Below are positions 51,780-62,980 of a stretch of 64,000 bases of DNA, one piece after another (the stretch's first letter is position 1; every line of letters starts with the position of its first letter). This DNA is from Sanguinoderma infundibulare. Its lineage: Eukaryota; Basidiomycota; Agaricomycetes; Polyporales; Polyporaceae. Position numbers and translations under genes: made by a program. The DNA is taken from positions 1,116,001-1,180,000 of the forward strand of contig JAVLRN010000012.1 in the NCBI GenBank assembly GCA_032821775.1, in the 5' to 3' direction. The notes under the pieces are model-generated. The model saw only the letters and a program-made list of their open reading frames with translations, did not search any database and was not told the DNA's origin.

Positions 51780-54718
51780 CTACTCCTCCTCGGGGTACGG
51801 CGTCGGAACCTGTTCGATCCTCTCTCCGTGCACTCGCAAGCGGTATAGGCAGGTGAACTCGTCCTTGCCCCAGTTGCTCTTCACCAAGAGGACGACGACG
51901 CCAAAGTCGATGCCCAGCTCCCGAATCTCATCGCGGACGGGGAACGTCTGAATGTGTTCGGAAGCGTGGATGTCGTACGTGAAGTTGGCGATGCGCATGT
52001 ACTCGGGGTGCTTCGGCAGCGAGCGGGGGTAGACGACATCATCCACAAGGTTCAGAGGGACGGGCTGGCCAGCCTCTTCGAGCGCCTCGCGTTGTGCAGC
52101 GCGCCGCTCGTACCAATTGTGGACATTCGCGATGTTGTCGTCGCCCTCGACGAGGCCCCAGAGCTCCATCTGGCGAGGTGCGGAGCGCATGTCCATCGCG
52201 ACCTCCTTGGCGACATGGTCGATGGTCACGTCGGTGATTTGCACGGGAGCCGCAAGCGCGACAGCCAGCTGACCTTGCGAGCCTCCGAATGGCCAGCAGT
52301 GTCCGGTATGGATCTCGTGGTGCAGCGCGGTGACTGGAGGGCGACCAATGGCGTATCCGTTGCCACCAGTGACAAGGCCCACGATCTGGTTGCGGAGACC
52401 AGAAGGTCGGACTTCGAGGGTGTCGCTGGTAAGGGAGGGGATAATGCGTGCGCCTCCCGAGTGCAACGCGTAGTCGACGCGCGATAGAGTGTCCTTCGAG
52501 GTGCGCATGACAGCATTGTCCACGAGCTGGTTGATGAGCGAGGTGACGTCCTGGCCGTCCGACGACTTGATGGTGATGCCCTTCGTCTTACCGGTAGCCA
52601 GACCATTCCACCACTTCGCGACGGACACAGAGATCGCGCCCGCATTGGCCGCGTTCTTGCCCACGTCCAACGCGTGCTTGACACCACCCTCCACGGTTCC
52701 GACGCGCTCTTCGAGGGCCTTGAGTTTCGCGCGAGCCTCCGCGTCGCTCCCAATAGAGGGTCTCCGTGCCTCCGCGTCGCGGAGGGCTTGCAGCTGTGCC
52801 GACAGCTGCGACATCTCTTTTTTGACAGCGTTAATGCCGTCACTGGTAACAGCACGAAACTTGTTCTCCACCTCCTGGGCACGGGCGGACTCCTTCTGAA
52901 TGCGCGACTCCAAGCTTCCCAGGTGGTTTGCGACATCAGCGCGATGCTTCGGGTCAGCCTCGATGTATGCGCGTGAGCGCTCCGTATCCAAGGACAGACC
53001 CGCAAACGCCTTCTCCAGAGTCTGAAGCCGCGCGGACAGTGCAGCAAGGTCGGCGGCGGGGATGTCGGGTGGTGTGTATGGACGTGAAGGACCACGGATG
53101 GAACCCAGGTCCAGCAGACCGCTGTTAAGAGCATACCAGGCTAGCCACACAGTCGCGCCCACAACTGCGTACTTGAGGAGTAGTGGGTGAACGAGTGCGC
53201 GACCTGCCAATGCCATAGCACCTAGGAAGGCACGCACAGCCCATAGGGCTCCGTTGACAAGTCCATGGACCACCCGCCCTAGCGTCGCGCCCACGGAGAA
53301 CCCGGATTTCGAAGGAGGGAATGCGCCATCTACTTCTGGTGGGAATTCATCGAGTTCAGAGATCGCAGGGAGTTGACCTTCAATATCGATGGAGTTATCC
53401 AGGCCACTTGAATCGTAATTTCGCGGCACAGACGGCTGTCGAGGTGGAACGGATGCTCGGGCTATTGAGGGTGCCCTCGCAACCGGTGGTGTCTCGCGCT
53501 GAGATCGCTGTGGAAAACTGAGCCATGGAGCCCATCTTCCATGGGACAAAAACGCACCTGTTCGCTAATCTGGTCTTCCTCCTCTGTGCTCTCTCCTTCT
53601 TCACCCTCAGCTGCAGCACCATTCTCCTTGCTGCCCTTCTTCCTCTTCTTTCTCTTGTCATAGCTCGCGACAGGCAGCGTGGTCAGAGGACCGCCGGATG
53701 GGCCGCCCTTCTTCTTCTTCCGCCTCGTCCTCTTTCCGTCCTCCGCAAAGTCCTCATCCGACTCCTCCAGGTCGGACATGCTCGGGCGATAGGCTTTGTT
53801 GTCCGTGGACATCCGACCCTTGCGGTGGGCGGCGACGGTCTTTCGTGACGGAGGCTTCTGTGATTGCTGATACTCGCGCTCTTCGGCGGAATAGTCGTAG
53901 CTCGACTGGTCGCGCAAGCTGTCATTGCCATTGAGCGCGCCGTCTGGGTGTTGCGATCGCTCTTGGAGGAGGAACGTCGCGGGAACGAGACGCTTGACGA
54001 TATCGATGCCCGCTTCAAGCGGTGTCTTCGCGCGGCCGTTGGGCTGCACGTCGTCCTCTCCTTCGGAATCTGGGACGTGACGGATGGACGCAGACTTTGA
54101 AACCGGTCGTGCGACCCGGGCTTGTTGGACTCGATTGGGGGGAGGGGCAAGTCGACGGTTGACGGTGGATTGGGTCTCCTTCTCGTACTCGACCGAGGTG
54201 CTTCGAGGGACCATCGGCTGCTTCCGAACACCCGAGGCCCAGGCCTCGTTTGGATTCATGCTGGAGCTACTGGCGTTGCTGGAGTTTGCGCCGCTTGTGT
54301 CGATGGCCTGATGGAATGCGCTGACGATGTTAACAGACGTGTCGCGAACACTCCACGTCTCTGGTTGAAGTGGATTAATGGTGGTAGGACCCACGGAGCG
54401 AGATGGCTGCGCCTGAGAGGACTGCTGCGCTTGTTCGCGCTGCTTGAGACGTGCGAAGCGGACGAGGGCGGGCTCCTCCGTGTCGTCTTCTTGGGGGAGG
54501 GGGGCTCTTTCTGGCTTGGGGGGAGATCGCGAGCCGGCGGTGGGTGCTCTATCGCGCTATCAGCACGCGCAAGCATATAAATGCGCGTGGAAGACGCACC
54601 CGTATGAATACGACGCCGGTATCGCACGACGGTTGGGTGCGTTTGGGTTGTTCTTATTGAGAAAGGTGTGGTGATCTAGACGTCTGCCTTGACCGAGAGG
54701 TGTGCTCGAGAAGGACAT
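51780..54718 (-). CDS. SUN-domain inner nuclear membrane protein (Sad1/UNC-84 type)
   Basis: Inner nuclear membrane half of a LINC complex. Exons 54718-54600, 54548-53558 and 53507-51780 sum to 2838 nt (945 aa). The nucleoplasmic N-terminus is long, with a basic NLS-like block (KRTRRKKKKGG, KRKKRKKGSKE). A membrane helix (YAVVGATVWLAWYALNSGLL) precedes a luminal coiled coil (LSARLQTLEKAFAGLSLDTE, LGSLESRIQKESARAQEVEN, KKEMSQLSAQLQALRDAEAR). The SUN domain contains VDYALHSGGARIIPSLTSDT, GRPPVTALHHEIHTGHCWPF, GSQGQLAVALAAPVQITDVT, DHVAKEV, APRQMELWGL and FTCLYRLRVHGERIEQV. It tethers centromeres or the spindle pole body to cytoskeleton through a KASH partner. Confidence 0.93.
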
Positions 54719-55968
54719 GTACCTCGTGTTTTCAGAATGGCAGGGCGCGTGGAGGATGAGAAGATTTGAGCGTCAGCGGGGGAGAACGTGGGGAGAGCGG
54801 GTGGATCAACGAGGGGGCAGGGCATGCAGGGTGTGTCTCTCGCGTGTCGTGGTTGAGGTCGACGACGGCGACAACACGCGACCACCATCCCACCCGGCGC
54901 TTAACGTGTCCCGTTGGCCTTGTTTGGCTTTCAGCCTTATTTGGTGCGCTTTGCCTGCTTGTCGTCATGCTGCTCCGACGACCGCATCCCCTGTCCTTCG
55001 TCTCAAACAACACAAACGTCTCAACTTGTCTCAGCAATTCACCCTAACTCCACACAGACATCAGTACCCCGCGTTTCACTCAAGTCGTCTGTCATTGCAA
55101 TTTTATGACTTTTTTACACCCACTGCATCACTCTGCATCTGCGCAACTTCTAAACGTCACCCCATGAATGGTGTTATTGTCCTATCATGCCGCAATGGAC
55201 GTGGCAGACATGCGTGCGTGAGTGAGAAAACACTTGGGCTGAGCGCGCGATGAAAGAGCTCATTCTATTCGTACATAGCTCCTGTCGGGTCATTGACATT
55301 CGAAGACCTAACCGTACGTTCCCATGAACGTAGCGGTATGCCGACTTCCCCAGACTCCCTGAATAGCGCAGATATGCATCAGGATAGGTAAGAAAGTCAT
55401 CATCGAAGTCGCAGGCCATGATACGAGCCTCGAGCCTGCCTGATGCGACGAGTGCCGATGTGCAATCGTGACAGTGAAGGGAGAAACGACGAATGGCTGG
55501 CGCGTTCACTGGAGCCCAACCTGAGCTCATGGGACGTTCGGTGCTTTGAGCGTTCCTAGTACTACTTGCAGAACCATACCTCGGCGGTTGGTAGACTGTG
55601 ACGTATTGCTCGCACGGCTCGTCCGAATTTGGAGACCAACATTCGCGCCGCCACGTTGGTTACTCCAATCCACTCCGAGCACTTCGCCTCTCAGCGTTCT
55701 CGTGACCTTGCACGTATCTGTTCTGCGCAATGTCGGGGAATGGGTAATCCGAGCGTGAAGCTCGCACGGATGGGCGATGACTGCCGGGACCCGACCGACG
55801 CCGATGGATTCCGGCCGTGGACAGACGTTGTCCCGCAGTGTTGCTAGCTGCTGGCCTCTGCCCCTGCTCGTACTATACAAGATGTTCGAAGTTCAAAGTT
55901 CGGGCCCAAAGCCGAACACAACTCAGCTACTCGACGCATATTCTTATTCACAAACCACTCGACTGGCC
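54719..55968. other. Divergent intergenic region upstream of SUN gene
   Basis: 1.25 kb between the SUN start (-) and the quinone-oxidoreductase relic (+). A minus-strand frame at 55174-55530 (begins MSSGWAPVNAPAIRRF, contains CDFDDDFLTYPDAYL) looks mildly protein-like but has no recognised domain. Otherwise no coding signal. Confidence 0.35.
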
Positions 55969-56506
55969 ATGGGCACCAGCACTGTTTTCCCGTCTCAAAT
56001 CACCGCTGTCGGCATCTCAAAACCCGGAGGTCTTGATGCTATTAAGGCCCTTGACCTTCCCTTCCCATCAGCCAAGCCTAATCAACTTGTCGTCAAAGGT
56101 CGTCTCTCCAAAGTTCTGTGGCAAGCGTCCTACTCACACATCTAACGAGTACGCCGGTGCGAATTACTTCGACGTCCAGCAACGCTCAGGCAAATACCCG
56201 CTCCCATCGCTCCCCGCCGCCCTCGGCGTGGAAGCGGCCGGCACGGTCGTTGCGCTCCAGTCGGACGCGGCCATCCTCTCCAGCGAGGGTTTCAAGAAGT
56301 GCGGTCTCAAGATCGGCAGTAAAGTCGCCTGCGTACGTCCTACACACACCACCTCCATTTCTAAACATTACTTCACTGACTAACCCAAATCCCATTCTTC
56401 CAGTTCACCCCCGGGCTTTTGCCGAATACCTCGTCGTGGACTGGTTCGCCGCCACGCCCCTCCCGCCGAACGTCTCGGCGCGGGACGGCGCGGCCCATGG
56501 ATGTCG
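55969..56506 (+). pseudogene. Truncated, frameshifted quinone oxidoreductase (zinc-less MDR)
   Basis: Resembles fungal quinone:NADP+ oxidoreductases (MDR superfamily). Visible blocks are SQITAVGISKPGGLDAIKAL, NQLVVK, YAGANYFDVQQRSGKYPLPS, ALGVEAAGTVVAL and GLKIGSKVAC. After an intron, FTPG is followed in another frame by AFAEYLVVDWFAATPLPPNV and SARDGAA. One or two bases are missing between FTPG and AFAEYL, the first splice junction does not keep phase, and all homology ends at about 56500, before the nucleotide-binding fold. With no NADPH site the product cannot be an active enzyme. It is therefore a 5' gene fragment, probably cut by rearrangement. Confidence 0.7.
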
Positions 56507-58440
56507 CCCAACAAGTTCACCTTCCCCAGTTCCGTCGCGATCATTGCGTCGAGGCACGGCATGGGATTTTTCCCGTTCCTGAGTGCGTCGGGGAACCTGG
56601 GGACTCGGAGCGGGAGGGAGAAAGCCTGGAGGTGTATCAGCGCATCGTACCGGCACCTGATCGCTCCCCCGCCGGCGGCACGGGACTAGACGAGAAAGAC
56701 GGCATATTCGCCGGGGTGAAGTTCAATGATCCCACACGGGATGGCTGTTTGGAGGGATGCATCCGAATCTTCTTGGATCTGTATGTTCTCGGCAGGGATC
56801 GTCTGTAGAGTTCGGACGCGAAGTTGGATTTGCTCACCGGCATTCCATTAAAGTTTGTGATGGACAAGCGTGGTTTCTGCGACCGCGGATCATACACAAC
56901 ACCGAGAGCGAGCTTATCGTCGGCGTCACAACTCAAATGCCTTCCACTTGGACGACGTGTCCACGTCCCTCGTTACGAGCGCGTCGCGGGCATCCTGCAG
57001 TGCACGGTCAGAGATCGAGACTTAGCACCCAATGATGTCCCGGTCTCCTCGTGTGATGACATGGTCGACAGCATATTTTCCGCGCGCGATCGGTTTGGTG
57101 AGGAAATGGAGCGTGAAAGGCGGATGCTTAAATGCGATGCACTCTGAGCGGTGAGATTCTGCATATTGGGCTGATTGGCACCCGATATCACAGCATCGTG
57201 CAGCTCTGTAGTGCATGTCAATATTCGTATTTGAGAGTATTCACCATCAGGGTATACGTTGGTAGCCGTACTCACTTGAACAGCCAACAGCAGAGCATGT
57301 TGGGCGCAGAACGTACAGTGACAATTAACCACTGCCTGTGCTTTTATCGGTGCTTGAACTGGGGAAGTGGCGGATATGCGCAATACAACCTCCGACACCA
57401 GTCTACTGGTGGTCGCTCATCTTCTCCGGCGAGCTCGGTGCGTCGTCGGACACTTGCAATCATGTGCGGGTTTACGGGGACGATCGCGGTAGCGGCCAGA
57501 CATAGGAAGTAGATGGTAAAGCCAAGCAAGCAATGCAAACGAAGCTCTCAACTCCAGGATCAGGACCTAGGAGTCAGAGTCAACGTATGTGTTTGGTCAA
57601 ACGCAAGCTTAGACGACCGTGTCACGCCCTGATGACGCGTTCGCATGTATTTATTCACGTACATGGTAGACACATGGCATATACCATGCGGACGCAATGA
57701 CCAGCACCAACAATGCCGTTCAGCTACGCACCGCTTCGCGTAATTGGTACAGTGGGATTTGTAACACCACGCGCTTCTCGAATGGAAGGGTTGGTACGCA
57801 CGCACCTCATAAAAGCATAAACGACAATCATCATCCGCGGGCATGAGTGGATCCAGCCGTCGGACGGGGCTTGAGTTCCATGACGGCAGGCGGACCGCTG
57901 TTGACGCAAAGGAAGACAAAATGACCGACAATGGCCCAGACCAAGGCTGTGTTGAGAAGGGTGCATAGCACAAGATATCGGCACACCGGCGCAGGGAGAG
58001 TTCGCAAACTACACGGAGAGAGGTGATAAGAGAGAAGTTGAAGAGGGCGGAGCGGACACACGTTCGACGGTTGGCGGATCCGTAGACACCCGCCAGGCGA
58101 TGCGCGCGAGACCATATGCGGCGAGAAGGGGCGAAAGACGGCGATGATCAACCAGAACGGTGCAGACGACGAGGACGATTCGGGGGCGATATCAGAGCAA
58201 GAGACACGTAACCTTGACGCGGGCCAGAAACCGTGCTCTCCCCCCCAAAACAGGCAACTACGCCACGGCAAAAGCTCGGGGACGGCCGGAGGCCAATGGG
58301 AATTGGAAAGGTGGGCGAGAAGGAATGATGTCACATGCATCATCGATGAAGAGTACTTACAAGAGGAAAAGACTCCTAACCCTACCACACCACTCCCCGT
58401 CCCCCCTCTTCTCTCCTCCTCGCCCCGGACGTCCGCGATC
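56507..58440. other. Degenerate region and TPS1 promoter
   Basis: Begins where the oxidoreductase relic breaks off. On the minus strand, coding-like scraps in different frames occur: CGIIELHPGEYAVFLV (about 56735-56685), PMPCLDAMIATELGKVNLLG (about 56565-56500) and LTKPIARGKYAVDHVITRGD (about 57100-57040). These suggest a decayed unidentified gene. From about 58120 the sequence is TPS1 promoter, with an AGGGG (STRE-like) motif near 58125 and a CT-rich leader before 58441. Minus-strand hydrophobic frames near 57900-58150 hint at a small membrane protein, weakly. Confidence 0.35.
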
Positions 58441-60640
58441 ATGCCGCCTGCAGTCATCGACACCGCTCTTTCCACCCCCGACCTCTCCGTCCCTACCGGC
58501 GACGGCGAGCAGCGCCATCTCATCGTCGTCTCCAACCGTCTCCCCATTACCATTAACAAGGATGCCTCGGGCGAGTACCACTTCAAGATGTCCTCCGGCG
58601 GCCTCGTTTCCGCCCTCTCTGGCTGCAAAAAGTCCATGTCCTTCACCTGGATCGGCTGGCCCGGCTTCTTCATCCCTCCAAAGGACCGCCCACTAGTCGA
58701 TCGACGTCTCCAGGAAGAGTTCTCCTGCCAGGCCGTCTACCTCGACGACGACGTCGCCGACCGTCACTACAATGGCTTCTCCAACTCCATTCTCTGGCCT
58801 CTTTTCCACTACCACCCCGGTGAGATGAATTTCGAGGACGAGAACTGGCTTGCGTACCGCCAGGCGAACATGGCCTTCGCCGAGGCAATCATGTCCCAGC
58901 TCAAGCCCGACTCAATGGTCTGGGTGCAGGACTACCATCTTATGCTTCTCCCCATGCTCCTCCGCACCCTCATTGATGGTCCTCAAAACGTCGGCGACTT
59001 GACCGCAACCGAGGTCGATCGGATCCTCGAAGGTATCAATTGCGACGAGATTTCTCCTCCTCGGTACGGGGACGTCAAGATCGGCTTCTTCTTGCACACC
59101 CCATTCCCGTCTAGCGAGATCTACAGGTGAGCCCTTCCTCGCCTCCCTCCAACCTTCGTCTTTTGCCTTCTGCCATGCTCGAAACCCCACCGCTCCACTC
59201 GCATTCTCTTCTGTTCCGCCCAGTCCCTTCGTTCCGGTCCGCTTTCCCCTTCGTCTTCTGACTGCGGATCCTACTCGACAATCGCCGTGTCTGGAACGTC
59301 CGAAACGGGCTTCCGCCAAGTTTACGTGGACCACGTGTGCTCCTTATGTTTCCCATGGACCTCACCTGCCTCCTGCTTTTCATATCTCTTGATTGCGGTG
59401 CCTAACCTAACCGCCACACAGGATTCTTCCCGTCCGGCGCGAGATCCTTCTTGGCATCCTCTATTCGGACCTCATCGGCTTCCACACCTACGACTATGCC
59501 CGCCACTTCCTCTCGTCATGCACCCGTATTCTCGGCCTTCCGACCATGCCGAACGGTGTCGAGTTCGAGGGTCGCCTCGCGCATGTTGGCACTTTCCCCA
59601 TTGGCATAGACCCCTCCTCCTTCATCGAGAACCTCAAGAAGGACCCAGTCAGGAAGCGTATCGCTCAGCTCGAGCAGCGCTTCAGCGGATGCAAGGTCAT
59701 CGTCGGTGTCGACCGTCTCGACTACATCAAGGGTGTCCCTCAGAAACTGCACGCGCTCGAGCTCTTCCTCACCCAGCATCCGGAATGGATCGGCAAGGTC
59801 GTCCTTGTCCAGCTCGCGGTCCCTTCGCGGCAGGATGTCGAGGAGTACCAGAACCTCCGTGCCACGGTCAACGAGCTCGTTGGCCGCATCAACGGTCGCT
59901 TCGGAACCGTAGATTTCATGCCCATTCATTTCATGCACAAGAGCTTGGCGTTCGACGAGCTCTGCGCGTTGTACGCCGTCAGCGATGTTTGCTTGGTATC
60001 AAGTACTCGCGATGGTATGAACTTGGTGCGTCTGCTTTTTCTTGCCTTGGGATCGTAAAAGGATGAACCGCGTCACGCAGGTGTCATACGAGTACATCGC
60101 GTGCCAACAAGAACGGCAAGGCGTGATGATTCTCTCCGAGTTTGCCGGAGCAGCCCAGAGTTTGAACGGCAGTATCGTCGTCAACCCTTGGGACTCTCAA
60201 CAGGTCGCCGACGCGATCTTCGAGGCTGTCACCATCGATGCGGGTACACGAGCGGAGAACCACCGGAAGCTGTTTAAGGTGCGTCATGAGTTCTTTCGGA
60301 CGCATTGTAACTTGATGCCTGACATGTTCTGCCGTGTACCTAGTACGTCAACAAGTATTCAGCAGCGTACTGGGGTACATCTTTCGTCCGTGAGATGACC
60401 CGGATCGAGGTCCCGAACAGCCAGCCGAAGCCGGTCGCCGAGTCCCCGGCCGAGTCAACACCAGATTCTCCCGTCAAGACGAACGGCGCTCTCCCGCCCT
60501 CCAGCATCAAAGAGCTGAAGGGCGGCCAAGCGGAGCTGCACCTGAAGAAGGACGATTTGCGAGGGAGTATCATACTCGAGAACGGCACCGTTCCACCAAC
60601 TCCTGCGCAGAACGCCCTTGCTCCTCACAACTCCGCATGA
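58441..60640 (+). CDS. TPS1: Trehalose-6-phosphate synthase
   Basis: GT20 glycosyltransferase making trehalose-6-phosphate from UDP-glucose and glucose-6-phosphate in the cytosol. Exons 58441-59126, 59422-60025, 60081-60278 and 60344-60640 total 1785 nt (594 aa). Motifs: HLIVVSNRLPITI, FTWIGWPG, NGFSNSILWPLFHY, MVWVQDYHLMLLP, IGFFLHTPFPSSEIYR, DLIGFHTYDYARHFLSSCTR, FPIGIDPSSF, VIVGVDRLDYIKGVPQKLHA, MPIHFMHKSLAFDELCALY, SDVCLVSSTRDGMNLVSYEY, VMILSEFAGAAQSL and IVVNPWDSQQVADAI. There is no phosphatase domain. About 75 Pro/Ser/Lys-rich residues at the C-terminus extend beyond the yeast enzyme (495 aa). Intron 1 is 295 nt, long for this genome. The enzyme also restrains hexokinase flux in yeast. 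Confidence 0.96.
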
Positions 60641-61471
60641 GTCCAGGCTCGGATTCTCGCGTTTCGCGCGAGTCTTGTATTTTATAGATGTCGTCACGGA
60701 CATGGGTTTGACTCCGCGCTCCTCACTTCGTCCTTTGCTTGGTCGGGGCGGGCTACAGGCGCACTCATAGATGGCTTTCGGTTTCGGGAACACACGCAAT
60801 CTCAAGCACGAGCAAGGTCTAATAGCGGAAGAAAGTCTCAAGCAAACAGTCTATGTGTAATAGTGTATCTGTGCATCGTTTGTTGTTCTTGTTGTTGTAC
60901 CACGTACTTATACCTTGCTTATACCATCGCACACGTCGCATGGTTTTCCCATCTTCTTTTCGACGGTCGTGTCCGCTCTTTGGCTTTGCAAATTGAAGTT
61001 GAGTGATCGTCATTTTCCAATTACTCTCAGCGCGCCGAGGTGTCCTGCTTGGGAGATCGTCGAATCGACGTCCCTTGGCACCCTTTTCTTAGAACGGTCG
61101 TTGACGGAGCCCACGCACAGGGAACATTCGCGGCTTAACATCGGGCCATGGACGATCTCCAGCAATTTTACACTGGAGACCGCTCGAGTTCTTGCGGACT
61201 CGGACCTTCCGGCCAAGCTTTCCGCGAACCAATTGCACGGAGATCATTATGCCATATGTACGCAAATCCCTTCATTCAGTTTCGGGCCGAGCGTGGAGGT
61301 CGCTCCGGAGATTGGAACATTGCCTACTGGCCAGACCTGATGTGGTTCAGCAGGAGGCTTGATCTCTGGGCATTCTATCTGGCAAGACGAGGTTAAGTAG
61401 TGGCTCTTTGCATGCCCGCGTTGTTCAGAGACTGGCTAGACCGGCATTCATATTAAGCCGCACGGTTCAAT
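60641..61471. other. TPS1 3' flank and unassigned sequence
   Basis: Contains the TPS1 3' UTR region (a GTTGTTCTTGTTGTTG stretch near 60882) and unassigned frames up to the HET relic. The 5' part of the HET gene should lie here, but I do not recognise its N-terminal motifs, so that end is lost or badly decayed. Confidence 0.35.
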
Positions 61472-61677
61472 GTAGGCTTTCGTTCATCTGGACCCCCATG
61501 AACTGCATTAGTCCGCGTTTCGAAAGAGTCGATGGCATACACCGGGGTGGACACTCCAGGAACTCATCGCCCCGGCCTTCTTCATTTTCCTATCTCTCGA
61601 CTGGCACGAGCTAGGGAACAAAGTCGAACTCGCCGACCTAATCAGCGACGTCACCGGAATCGACCCGGCGGTCATGC

Positions 61678-61685
61678 ATCATGAC
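61678..61685. repeat. Target-site duplication, left copy
   Basis: ATCATGAC, identical to 62251-62258 in direct orientation. The two copies flank the inserted element exactly. Confidence 0.9.
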
Positions 61686-61715
61686 AGGACCCCCGAATAA
61701 ACGCCCAAGAGCTCA
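61686..61715 (+). repeat. Left terminal inverted repeat
   Basis: 30 bp starting AGGACCCCCGAATAA. It pairs with 62221-62250 with one mismatch (A versus C at position 16). Confidence 0.9.
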
Positions 61716-62220
61716 TAGGTCATTTTTGCGATTTCTGGCCATTTTCGGGGGTCGCTGATTGGCCAAAATTCGGTTATTCACCCCTAACCTCCTGAAGTTC
61801 AGCCCATTTTCGGGGGTCGGCCGGATACAACCTCATGGGCGCTTAATTAAATGGGGCGGCCGGGCTGATGGGCGCTTAACATACATAAAATTATGAATAA
61901 ATCTTGATTAATGGGGTAATCAACGCGTTGACAGGCTGTTGTCATCTAGCGTACATTGGTAACAAGGGGAATCAATGTCGTATATAAGTGACGAGGTGTT
62001 GGGTATATCCGCCAGCCTAACGCGGACTACTTCTTATGCTGACTCATCTTTGGGGGCGCGCCGGCTTCCGAAAGTCAAATTTCCGGTGGTCAGTTGGATG
62101 ATACCTTCCGGCCGGAGGCCCATTTCGGGGCTATCAGGTAGGCCATTTTGGGGGCCGTTTTCGGTGATTGGCATGTAACCTTCCGGGCCCTGCGGGCCCA
62201 TTTTCGGTGATTTCAGCCCC

Positions 62221-62250
62221 TGAGCTCTTGGGCGGTTATTCGGGGGTCCT
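62221..62250 (-). repeat. Right terminal inverted repeat
   Basis: Reverse complement of the left end with one mismatch. It ends GGGGGTCCT immediately before the duplicated ATCATGAC. Confidence 0.9.
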
Positions 62251-62258
62251 ATCATGAC
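62251..62258. repeat. Target-site duplication, right copy
   Basis: ATCATGAC, identical to the left copy at 61678-61685. Confidence 0.9.
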
Positions 62259-62980
62259 TCGGGCGGCCAGGCGCGCGAACTTCTCTAAGCATGTCTTGGG
62301 CGTCGAGCCGAAAGACCACGCGAGTAGAGGACGAGGCTTACTGCCTGATGGGTCTCTTCGGAGTCAGCATGCCGACGAACTACGGGGAGCAGTGGAGCCT
62401 TCACACGACTCCAGTACGAGATCATGCGACACGATCCGGACACGAGTCTGTTCGCCTTCGGATGGTGGACCTCTGAGCGAACAGGGCATCATTCTCGATC
62501 CACATCTCCCGGTTGACACCTGGAATCCCAAACGGTACCTTCTTGCGACCTCTCCGCAAGATCGGCAATTTACATGCTCCTTCACTCCGCACCTGAGCAG
62601 CAATGCGAATCAGCCCTGCCCTCCGCTTGTCAGTGTCACAGTCGTTGCGCACCGCGTTCCATGACAGCTGACATTTGGGATAGGAGCTCGACGATGCTAC
62701 ACAGGCAGTCGCCGCTGGCTGCAGTCCGTTTGATCGCGTCGAGTTCCCGCGCGTAACAGTGACAAGTTACGGCGTCGAGCTTCGCCTTCCTGTATTCGAG
62801 GCTGACGGCGTACTCATCGCGATGCTCTTATGCGAGCAGGGCGGTGGGGATCATTTCGGTCTCTTCCTGCAACGCGACCGTCAGGGAAGAGATCCGAACC
62901 GACCACGCTATTACACTGGTTGCGTATACACCAGGGTTGACGTGCCCGATCTTCGTGAAAGGTCGCGCGTCTTCGAATGA

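Larger units (their letters stand above)
61686..62250. mobile_element. Non-autonomous hAT-like DNA transposon (MITE)
   Basis: 565 bp element inserted in the HET relic. The 30 bp terminal inverted repeats (AGGACCCCCGAATAAACGCC at the left end, continuing AAGAGCTCA) differ at one base. Perfect 8 bp target duplications (ATCATGAC) flank it, the length typical of the hAT superfamily. Subterminal direct repeats include CCATTTTCGGGGGTCG (about 61739 and 61805) and ATGGGCGCTTAA (about 61834 and 61868), with CATTTTCGGTGATT-like copies near the right end. The middle is AT-rich (ATACATAAAATTATGAATAA). No transposase frame is present, so movement needed a partner element elsewhere. Confidence 0.88.
61472..62980 (+). 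pseudogene. HET-domain (heterokaryon-incompatibility type) pseudogene split by a transposon
   Basis: Left part (61472-61685): VHLDPHELH, an in-frame stop, then AFRKSRWHTPGWTLQELIAP, LDWHELGNKVELADLISDV and TGIDPAVMHHD, the classic HET-domain core (TRGWTLQELIAP family). A 565 bp element follows. Right part (62251 on): SMSWASSRKTTRVEDEAYCL, MGLFGVSMPTNYGEQ, then in another frame FTRLQYEIMRHDPDTSLFAF, then YLLATSPQD, and finally VTVTSYGVELRLPVFEADGV with LIAMLLCEQGGGDHFGLFLQ. At least two frameshifts and a stop, besides the insertion, make it non-functional. In intact fungal relatives the domain controls non-self recognition and cell death. The N-terminal signature is missing. Confidence 0.85.

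Noticed and set aside
57831..58673. 280-codon minus-strand frame overlapping the TPS1 start
   Set aside because: Most of it is the antisense of TPS1 exon 1 and promoter. Only its C-terminal hydrophobic part is kept as a weak separate observation.
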